In this document: piece after piece, positions 1 to 4,969 of the stretch
Layout of the letters: each line of letters begins with the position of its first letter
Numbering within the stretch: the first letter of the stretch is position 1
Assembly (NCBI GenBank): GCA_030743915.1
Contig: JASLRP010000164.1
Coordinates: 1 to 5,701, forward strand
DNA from: SAR202 cluster bacterium
GTDB lineage: Bacteria > Chloroflexota > Dehalococcoidia > Lucifugimonadales > UBA1123
Direction: 5' to 3'
DNA length: 5,701 bases
Program-made: the position numbers and the translations under genes
Notes under the pieces: model-generated
The model's input: the letters and a program-made list of their open reading frames with translations, nothing else
What the model was told of the DNA's origin: nothing
Database searches by the model: none

Positions 1-640
1 CCGCTTCGATGTCAACGCGCGGGACCATTATTTCGCGGGCAACGGTTGTGTCTAATTCCACGACCGCTCGAATCATCCTGACCTCGTGTTCATCCAGCGG
101 TTCTCCGGCCGGCGGGACTCCAAGTTCCACATCCATCGCAATATCGCCAGGCGCTCCAGATTCCTGGTCGGGGGGCGCTCGGAATCCCTTCAGAAGGACG
201 GACTGAAGGATCAGCACAGGATATAGTGGGTAAGAGATCAACCTGGCGGCGTGAGAGGCGGAGCCGCTAATCTGGTCGGTCCAGGCATTAGCAGCATTCC
301 GGCAGAGCGATAACAAAAGGCCTAGAACACCTAGCATGGCGGCAACCGCAATAGCAACCAGCAGCCATCTTGTCCCGGAGATTGAAGAAACTAACGCCGC
401 GGTGGACAACACTGTTGCTGCCACCGATCCGAGATTCAACAGCCGCAGAGGCGCTGTCGGGCCGGCCGGGATGCTCAACAGTGGGGCAAGACTGCCTGAA
501 AAGGCGTCTCTATCGGGCGTGAGGATGCCCGCGCGGGTGCGAAGGGCGATTGCGATAGACGAGGCGGCGATTTCAGTCAAGCCGAAAACGGCAATTGAAA
601 TCGCCAGAGCTAATGCTGAGTACGTACTGTCAGTATCCAA
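1..640 (-). CDS. CNNM/CorC (HlyC)-family membrane protein with DUF21 and CBS domains, 3' part missing
   Basis: Partial gene running off the left edge; 213 residues are visible. The N-terminal part is hydrophobic, with likely membrane segments near residues 8-32, 72-88, 92-113 and 134-150, as in the DUF21 transmembrane domain. It is followed by the hallmark linker of the CorC/HlyC/CNNM family: DEHEVRMIRAVVEL at 183-196, then REIMVPRVDIEA at 202-213, which normally leads into a CBS pair. That pair and any CorC_HlyC C-terminal domain would lie outside the window. Family members sit in the cytoplasmic membrane and are linked to Mg2+ efflux or homeostasis. The start is a TTG at 638-640: no in-frame ATG or GTG lies between it and the upstream tandem stop, and AGGA sits 9 nt upstream. 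It lies 45 bp after glmU on the same strand, with no terminator seen, so co-transcription is likely. Oddity: the usual GE..PK motif of DUF21 is not recognisable. Family call is firm from the linker; function is inferred. Confidence 0.85.
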   Translation of the reverse strand, partial: MDTDSTYSALALAISIAVFGLTEIAASSIAIALRTRAGILTPDRDAFSGSLAPLLSIPAGPTAPLRLLNLGSVAATVLSTAALVSSISGTRWLLVAIAVAAMLGVLGLLLSLCRNAANAWTDQISGSASHAARLISYPLYPVLILQSVLLKGFRAPPDQESGAPGDIAMDVELGVPPAGEPLDEHEVRMIRAVVELDTTVAREIMVPRVDIEA

Positions 641-649
641 TTGATATAT

Positions 650-653
650 TCCT
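650..653 (-). promoter_or_regulatory. Shine-Dalgarno AGGA deciding the TTG start of the CNNM/CorC gene
   Basis: AGGA on the minus strand ends 9 nt before the TTG at 640. It is the only SD-like element between the glmU stop and a plausible initiation codon in this frame, which supports the TTG start. Confidence 0.6.
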
Positions 654-685
654 GGTGAATGTGATGTTAGAGCACGACCAGGTTA

Positions 686-2074
686 TTAATCTACTTCCTT
701 CTGGGGCTGTTTCTGTGTATTAGTCATTATTCGCGCCGGTGCGCCAATCGCGCTGGCGCCTGCGGGAACATTCTTGGTTACAATTGAACCGACGCCAGTG
801 CGGGCGTTCGCGCCGATACGCACTGGCGCTACCAGCATACTGTCGCTGCCGATAAACGCTCCATCCCCGATGACGGTGCGGTTCTTGTTGTCTCCATCGT
901 AGTTACACGTGATCGAGCCAGCGCCTATGTTGACATTGGCCCCAACGTCGGCGTCTCCAATGTAGCTGAAATGCCCGGATTTCGTCCCTTTGCCCAACCG
1001 ACTGTTCTTCACTTCGCCGTAATTGCCTATTTGGACTCCAGTTTCCAGGTGGGCGCCCGGCCTCATGTGACTGAAAGGGCCAATACTCACCGCATCTTCG
1101 AGAATCGCCTGTTCGACGACCGATGACGTAATCTTGCACTCCGCGCCAATGCTGGAATCGCTCAATATGGAGTTGGGGCCGATCTGGCAGCCTTCTCCGA
1201 TGGTCGTGGCTCCTCGGATGTGGGTGTTGGGGAGAATGGTCGAATCCATGCCGATTCGCGCGTCCCGGTCGATGTACACTGTGTCAGGATCAGGCATCGA
1301 CACGCCTTCTAGCATCCAATATTCACGGATCCTGCGTCTCAGTAGACCTTCAGCCCTTGCGAGTTCGACTCGCGTGTTAATTCCGAGCACCTCGCTGCCA
1401 TCTTCGACCTGCACACTTTCGACGAGCAGGTTTTCGGAGACCGCCATCGCCACAAGGTCTGTCAAGAAGATTTCTCCCTCGCTGGAGGATTCCAATTTGG
1501 GCAGAGTTTCCCACAACCATTGGGCTTGACAGCAGTATATGCCGGAGTTGATTTCTTTGATGGCCAGAGTTTTGTCGTCGGCCACGCGCTGTTCCACGAT
1601 GGCGCTGACGCTCCCGTCTTTTGAGCGCACAATTCGCCCCAAGCCGTCGGGAGGAGTCCTGGTGGACGTGAGCAGGGTAAGTGTGGCCTCCGTGTCTGTA
1701 TGCTTTTGCGCCAGAGCCTGGATTGTCTCAGACGTGATCAGCGGGACATCTCCGTAGAGAATTACCACAGAATCAACAGTCAGAAGCTGCTCTCTAGCCT
1801 GTAGCGCCGCGTGCCCTGTGCCGAGGGGTTGTTCCTGCACAACGTGGGAAACAGAATCGTCAAGAGCCTGCGCATAACGTCCAGAGTCAGGGGGCAGGAC
1901 AGCCACGATGGGACTGAGCCCAGATTGGATGGCGGTGTCTCCCACGAGTCCGAGCATTTCTCGACCGCACACTCGATGGAGCATCTTGGGCGTGCGGGAC
2001 CGCATTCGCGTCCCCTGGCCTGCGGCCAGAATAATAGCTGAAGGAGCGTTCATCTGGAGAAAAACGAAAAGCAC
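686..2074 (-). CDS. glmU: Bifunctional UDP-N-acetylglucosamine pyrophosphorylase / glucosamine-1-phosphate N-acetyltransferase
   Basis: Cytoplasmic enzyme that acetylates glucosamine-1-phosphate with acetyl-CoA and then uridylates it to UDP-GlcNAc, the precursor of peptidoglycan and other glycans. Numbering is from the GTG at 2074 (462 aa). The N-terminal uridylyltransferase domain shows LAAGQGTRM (16-24) with K30, QEQPLGTGHA (80-89), YGDVPL (107-112, metal-binding Asp109), NSGIY (176-180) and GINTR (231-235, Asn233). From about 265 a left-handed beta-helix of hexapeptide repeats follows. The acetyltransferase site has RPGA (338-341), GNYGEVK (350-356), GKGTKSGH (361-368, catalytic-type His368) and NIGAGSITCNYDG (382-394). 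The domain is complete and close to the E. coli length of 456. The start is uncertain: GTG at 2074 has AGGAG 12 nt upstream, whereas ATG at 2053 gives 455 aa and fits the family better but lacks an SD. The gene ends in tandem TAA TAA and appears to lead an operon with the CNNM/CorC gene. Confidence 0.97.
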   Translation of the reverse strand: MLFVFLQMNAPSAIILAAGQGTRMRSRTPKMLHRVCGREMLGLVGDTAIQSGLSPIVAVLPPDSGRYAQALDDSVSHVVQEQPLGTGHAALQAREQLLTVDSVVILYGDVPLITSETIQALAQKHTDTEATLTLLTSTRTPPDGLGRIVRSKDGSVSAIVEQRVADDKTLAIKEINSGIYCCQAQWLWETLPKLESSSEGEIFLTDLVAMAVSENLLVESVQVEDGSEVLGINTRVELARAEGLLRRRIREYWMLEGVSMPDPDTVYIDRDARIGMDSTILPNTHIRGATTIGEGCQIGPNSILSDSSIGAECKITSSVVEQAILEDAVSIGPFSHMRPGAHLETGVQIGNYGEVKNSRLGKGTKSGHFSYIGDADVGANVNIGAGSITCNYDGDNKNRTVIGDGAFIGSDSMLVAPVRIGANARTGVGSIVTKNVPAGASAIGAPARIMTNTQKQPQKEVD

Positions 2075-2086
2075 CCAACAAAGGCG

Positions 2087-2091
2087 CTCCT
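2087..2091 (-). promoter_or_regulatory. Shine-Dalgarno AGGAG for glmU
   Basis: AGGAG on the minus strand lies 12 nt before the GTG at 2074 and 33 nt before the ATG at 2053. It favours the GTG start, although its spacing is at the long end. It overlaps an in-frame TAG that prevents any longer reading frame. Confidence 0.45.
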
Positions 2092-2155
2092 AATGCCGTG
2101 GAAAAGCGCACCGCATCTATGCCGTCTATGTGTACTATCTTCCACTCTGTTTTCC

Positions 2156-2184
2156 ATGCTAACAAAGGGCGCTTTGAGTGTCAA
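2156..2184 (-). promoter_or_regulatory. Predicted sigma70-type promoter of glmU
   Basis: On the minus strand a perfect -35 box TTGACA (2179-2184) is followed by exactly 17 nt and a -10 box TAGCAT (2156-2161, 4 of 6 matches). Transcription would begin near 2149, giving a leader of about 75 nt before the GTG at 2074. The match and spacing are good, but this is a motif prediction only. Confidence 0.55.
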
Positions 2185-2205
2185 CCAGCCCCCAAAAACT
2201 CAGTC

Positions 2206-2234
2206 TGGACAACCTAATGATACTTCCGTATCCT
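2206..2234 (+). promoter_or_regulatory. Predicted sigma70-type promoter of the 2-hydroxyacid dehydrogenase
   Basis: TGGACA (2206-2211, 5 of 6 matches to -35) is followed by 17 nt and TATCCT (2229-2234, 4 of 6 matches to -10). The predicted start near 2241 gives a leader of about 70 nt to the TTG at 2312. If right, all reading frame upstream of about 2241 is untranscribed, which supports the downstream start. It lies back-to-back with the glmU promoter. Confidence 0.4.
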
Positions 2235-2296
2235 ATGTCGGTCACGTCTCTGCAACGAGATGTCAAGGATATGGATACAAGGCAGCAAATATATTT

Positions 2297-2304
2297 GAGA
2301 GGGG
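2297..2304 (+). promoter_or_regulatory. Strong Shine-Dalgarno deciding the TTG start of the dehydrogenase
   Basis: The purine tract GAGAGGGG ends 7 nt before the TTG at 2312. No comparable SD precedes the in-frame ATG codons at 2093 and 2156. This favours the TTG start and removes 73 residues that do not look like the family. Confidence 0.65.
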
Positions 2305-2311
2305 TTTCGAA

Positions 2312-3367
2312 TTGGCGAACTTCAAAGTGATTACCCAGAGGCCCACCGGCCCGACGTTTGACCTGGCCGGAGGGTCTTATGAGCTTGAGATGGAAACTCT
2401 CAGCACAATTGGCGCGGAGATCGTCGAGACTTCCGCCCAAACTGAAGAGGAGTTTATCGAGGCGGCCCGCGATGCCGATGCTCTCATTGCGAGAGGCAGG
2501 CGGATTACGCGGAACATTATCGAAAATCTGGACAACTGCAAAGTGATCTCTCTGGGGAGCGTTGGCGCAGACACTGTGGACGTTGTGGCCGCAACCGAAA
2601 AAGGCATCCCGGTCACCAATGTTCCAGACACATTTATCGAGGAAGTGGCCGATCATACAATAATGATGATTCTGGCGACATACCGGCGTTTGCTCACCAT
2701 GGACAAGTACGTCCGGGACGGCCGATGGGCCGAGGGACGCCCTCTGCTCTCCAATTACCCGAGGTTGATGGGCCAGACGTTGGGATTCATCTCCTTCGGT
2801 CACGTGGCCCGCGCTACAGCGGTCAGAGCCGCCGCTTTTGGGGTCCACATGATCGCGTATGATCCCTACATCGAAGAGCTTACAATGACCGCCGCTGGCG
2901 TTGAGCCTGTAGGCTACAGCGAACTGCTGGAGCGATCCGATATCCTTTCCATGCACGCTCCGTCAACGAACGAAGCTCACCACATGATGCGCGAAGAGCA
3001 TTTCCGCCAAATGAAACCGACCTCGTTGTTCATCAATAACGGCCGTGGCCCGACAGTTGATGAGCCAGGACTGATCAAGGCCCTCCAGGAAGGCTGGATT
3101 GCCGCCGCCGGGCTGGATGTCCTGGAACAAGAACCGCCCGACCTGGAGAACCCGTTACTCCAGATGGATAATGTGACGTTGACGCCTCACGTTGCGTCGG
3201 CATCGCAGCGCATGGCGCCTGAGACACAAAGGCGGGTTGGGCAGGAGATCACTCTGGCTCTGTCTGGCCGGTGGCCCCGCACTTGCGTCAACCCATCGGT
3301 GCTTGAGAAGACCGACCTTCGCAGGTGGCAGCCCTACTCCATGGAGAGAGGTCCAGGCTCTAGCTGA
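2312..3367 (+). CDS. D-isomer-specific 2-hydroxyacid dehydrogenase (phosphoglycerate dehydrogenase-like)
   Basis: Predicted cytoplasmic NAD-dependent oxidoreductase interconverting a D-2-hydroxyacid and a 2-oxoacid; the substrate cannot be read from sequence. With the TTG start the protein has 351 aa, close to family length. The N-terminal half has the substrate/catalytic domain, with SVGADTVDVVAA followed by GIPVTNVPDTFIEEVADH. The Rossmann domain begins near residue 157. Catalytic residues are all present: Arg245 in NNGRGPTVDE, Glu274 in DVLEQEPP and His293 in LTPHVASAS. Asp184 in AYDPY, at the end of the second strand, suggests NAD rather than NADP. Oddity: the GxGxxG loop reads SFGHVA, keeping only the central glycine. 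An ATG at 2093 would give 424 aa, but the extra 73 residues resemble no family segment, cross the predicted promoters and lack an SD. It diverges from glmU and converges on the MFS gene. SerA or another clade member is possible, but no ACT domain is present. Confidence 0.9.
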   Translation: MANFKVITQRPTGPTFDLAGGSYELEMETLSTIGAEIVETSAQTEEEFIEAARDADALIARGRRITRNIIENLDNCKVISLGSVGADTVDVVAATEKGIPVTNVPDTFIEEVADHTIMMILATYRRLLTMDKYVRDGRWAEGRPLLSNYPRLMGQTLGFISFGHVARATAVRAAAFGVHMIAYDPYIEELTMTAAGVEPVGYSELLERSDILSMHAPSTNEAHHMMREEHFRQMKPTSLFINNGRGPTVDEPGLIKALQEGWIAAAGLDVLEQEPPDLENPLLQMDNVTLTPHVASASQRMAPETQRRVGQEITLALSGRWPRTCVNPSVLEKTDLRRWQPYSMERGPGSS

Positions 3368-3389
3368 CCTTCCCGATAATTCCGACTCG

Positions 3390-3423
3390 AATAGGGGCTG
3401 GCGTCAACACGCCAGCCCCTATT
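3390..3423. terminator. Probable bidirectional intrinsic terminator between convergent genes
   Basis: A perfect 15-bp inverted repeat (left arm 3390-3404, right arm 3409-3423) encloses a 4-nt loop, CAAC. The stem core is GC-rich (AGGGGCTGGCG) and its ends are A/T. It begins 22 nt after the dehydrogenase stop and ends 14 nt before the transporter stop. The following T tract is short on both sides, so termination efficiency is uncertain, but position and symmetry fit a shared terminator. Confidence 0.8.
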
Positions 3424-3437
3424 TCGTGTCTATTGTG

Positions 3438-4730
3438 CTACTCTGTGACCGCCTTTTGGACTGGTTGACGCGCGGATGCGACCGCAATCGCTGTCACAAC
3501 CGCGATCACAGAAAATGTCCAGAATGCGATGGTGTAGCTGTCGGTCGCATCATAAATGAGGCCGGATGTCACCGCGCCGATGGCCTGTCCGAGGGACATG
3601 AACGGCTCTGAGATTCCTCGAATCGTTCCCAATGATCGGCGGCCAAAGTAATCCGCGTAAGCGACCGGAGGCACTACCAGGAGCCCGCTGAGGGCGAATC
3701 CGAATAACCCTGCGTACGCATATGCCTCGGCTACAGTGTCAGCCGTAATGAAAGCTGGCGACGCTACTGCCATCACCAGCGCGACCCCGGCCAATGCGTA
3801 TCGGGCCGGCAGGCGTTCGACAATCCATCCCCAGGCAAGGCTTCCCACCGCCGTCAAGATGGCCGTCACGCTGATGGCCGCCGCTGACTCAGCCTCGCCC
3901 AATCCCTGATCTCGCAGGTAGGCCACCAGATGGATATTCACCCCTGAGTGAATGACAAAAAGAAACCCGATGCCGAGGGCAAGGATCCATAATGCGGGCG
4001 TTCTGATTGCCTGTCGAGGTGTCCAGGCGGGTTCTTCAGGCGCGACTGTGTCGCCCGCCTCAGTTTCTGGGTCGTCGGAGTCTCCATCGGGCCTCAAGCC
4101 GACGTCCTCTGGCGTTTCGGCTATCAGCAGCGATACTGGCAACAGAGCGATTATCCACGCCGCCAGTCCCAATACGATCCACGCAGTCTGATAGTCTCGA
4201 TACAGAATCACCAACGAGGCGACAAAAGGGAACAGCGTCATGCCAATCGCATGAGACATTCCCAATAATCCAGACGCCCGCCCGCGCATCCTTATGAACC
4301 ATCTCGAAACGACGACTGACGAAGCGATCTGAATCGTGGTGTTGAATAGCACCCTTCCAACACCATATGCGACGTAGAATGCGACGGGCGCCGTTGCCCA
4401 AGCCAAGGACATGGTGGATATTCCCAAGACCAGGACGCTGGCCGAGAGGACGATCCGAGCGCCGTACTTGTCAACGATCCAGCCAACAATCGGCGCTGCT
4501 CCGGATGCGGCCAATCCGCCCACACTAGCCGCGCCGGCAATCAGCGTCCGACTCCAGCCCAAGTCCTCTGAAATTGGGTAGACAAACACGGCCAATGTGA
4601 GGCTTGCGGCGGCGTTCCTCACGAACTGGGAACTTCCAGCCGAAAACAACACGATCCAACCATAAAAAAATGGCGTTCGTCGGGATAATCGGTGTGCCAA
4701 TTGCATGCGTATTTTCGTCCAGCGCCCCAT
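3438..4730 (-). CDS. Major facilitator superfamily transporter, OFA/monocarboxylate-like
   Basis: Integral membrane secondary transporter of 430 aa with about 12 hydrophobic segments in two halves. They are separated by an acidic cytoplasmic loop (about 205-245, rich in Asp/Glu between 215 and 233). The N-terminal FFYGWIVLFSAG (21-32) is typical of oxalate/formate antiporter and monocarboxylate-type MFS proteins. The loop after segment 2 carries the MFS motif A form GWIVDKYGARIV (83-94), with a partner GWIVERLPAR (301-310) in the second half. ADYFGRRSLGTIRGI (359-373) is another stretch I associate with this MFS group. Substrate is not readable; an organic anion is a guess from the subgroup. 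The start is ATG at 4730; ATG at 4706 (422 aa) is equally plausible, and neither has a clear SD. The gene has its own promoter and a palindrome at the predicted transcript start. It converges on the dehydrogenase, so any functional tie is by neighbourhood only. Confidence 0.9.
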   Translation of the reverse strand: MGRWTKIRMQLAHRLSRRTPFFYGWIVLFSAGSSQFVRNAAASLTLAVFVYPISEDLGWSRTLIAGAASVGGLAASGAAPIVGWIVDKYGARIVLSASVLVLGISTMSLAWATAPVAFYVAYGVGRVLFNTTIQIASSVVVSRWFIRMRGRASGLLGMSHAIGMTLFPFVASLVILYRDYQTAWIVLGLAAWIIALLPVSLLIAETPEDVGLRPDGDSDDPETEAGDTVAPEEPAWTPRQAIRTPALWILALGIGFLFVIHSGVNIHLVAYLRDQGLGEAESAAAISVTAILTAVGSLAWGWIVERLPARYALAGVALVMAVASPAFITADTVAEAYAYAGLFGFALSGLLVVPPVAYADYFGRRSLGTIRGISEPFMSLGQAIGAVTSGLIYDATDSYTIAFWTFSVIAVVTAIAVASARQPVQKAVTE

Positions 4731-4735
4731 TGATA

Positions 4736-4757
4736 TGAGCGGCGAAAATACCGCTCA
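4736..4757 (-). promoter_or_regulatory. Palindrome at the predicted transcription start of the MFS gene, candidate operator
   Basis: A perfect 7-bp inverted repeat (TGAGCGG / CCGCTCA) with an 8-nt centre begins 4 nt downstream of the predicted -10 box. It would therefore straddle or directly follow +1 and end 5 nt before the ATG at 4730. That position suits a repressor site or a 5'-end hairpin. No regulator gene is adjacent in the window. Confidence 0.4.
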
Positions 4758-4761
4758 CGGG

Positions 4762-4790
4762 ATGCTACCATCGGCGAACCAACCAGTCAA
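4762..4790 (-). promoter_or_regulatory. Predicted sigma70-type promoter of the MFS transporter
   Basis: On the minus strand TTGACT (4785-4790, 5 of 6 matches) is followed by exactly 17 nt and TAGCAT (4762-4767, 4 of 6 matches). The -10 box and spacer length equal those of the glmU promoter. Transcription would start near 4755, leaving a leader of about 26 nt to the ATG at 4730. Confidence 0.55.
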
Positions 4791-4829
4791 CGACATGGCC
4801 CCGATGCCAGATTTCAGGCACTGGTTGAC

Positions 4830-4858
4830 TTGTTCAGTGTGTGTGGAATTGTTACAAT
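4830..4858 (+). promoter_or_regulatory. Predicted extended -10 promoter of the inositol-phosphate synthase gene
   Basis: TACAAT (4853-4858, 5 of 6 matches) is preceded by TGT, forming an extended -10. A weak -35 TTGTTC (4830-4835) lies 17 nt upstream. A better hexamer, TTGACT at 4825-4830, would need a 22-nt spacer, which is too long. The predicted start near 4865 leaves a leader of about 105 nt. Confidence 0.4.
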
Positions 4859-4956
4859 CGGCCCAGATGTGTCGAAAAATTCACCTGTGTTCCCACCAGT
4901 TTCGCATTGATTCATGCAGGAATTGCAGCGCCACAGGATGTAGCAAGATCAACGTT

Positions 4957-4965
4957 AGGATGGTG
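4957..4965 (+). promoter_or_regulatory. Shine-Dalgarno region deciding the TTG start of the inositol-phosphate synthase
   Basis: AGGATGGTG offers AGGA 9 nt, or GGTG 4 nt, before the TTG at 4970. An in-frame TGA two codons upstream of the TTG excludes a longer protein. Confidence 0.6.
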
Positions 4966-4969
4966 AAAA

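Noticed and set aside
9..644. Plus-strand open frames at the left edge
   Set aside because: The opposite strand encodes a continuous CNNM/CorC protein with a recognisable linker motif, which accounts for this region.
1134..2041. Several plus-strand open frames opposite glmU
   Set aside because: They are antisense shadows of a well-conserved enzyme; the proteins are Ser/Arg-rich with no motif or SD support.
2093..2311. Upstream extension of the dehydrogenase to an ATG at 2093 or 2156
   Set aside because: No SD precedes these codons, the extra residues do not resemble the family, and the stretch overlaps both predicted promoters. A strong SD precedes the TTG at 2312.
2159..2956. 265-residue minus-strand open frame opposite the dehydrogenase
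   Set aside because: It is antisense to a clearly conserved enzyme, its protein is low in recognisable motifs and rich in Cys, His and Arg, and its length follows from the codon bias of the real gene.
3459..4830. ACTGGTTGAC occurring both near 3460 and near 4820
   Set aside because: A shared 10-mer is expected by chance in a window this long, and one copy is inside coding sequence.
4884..4937. CCTGTG/CACAGG pairing in the inositol-phosphate synthase leader as a possible riboswitch
   Set aside because: It is only a 6-bp stem around a 42-nt loop with no conserved riboswitch core; chance is a sufficient explanation.
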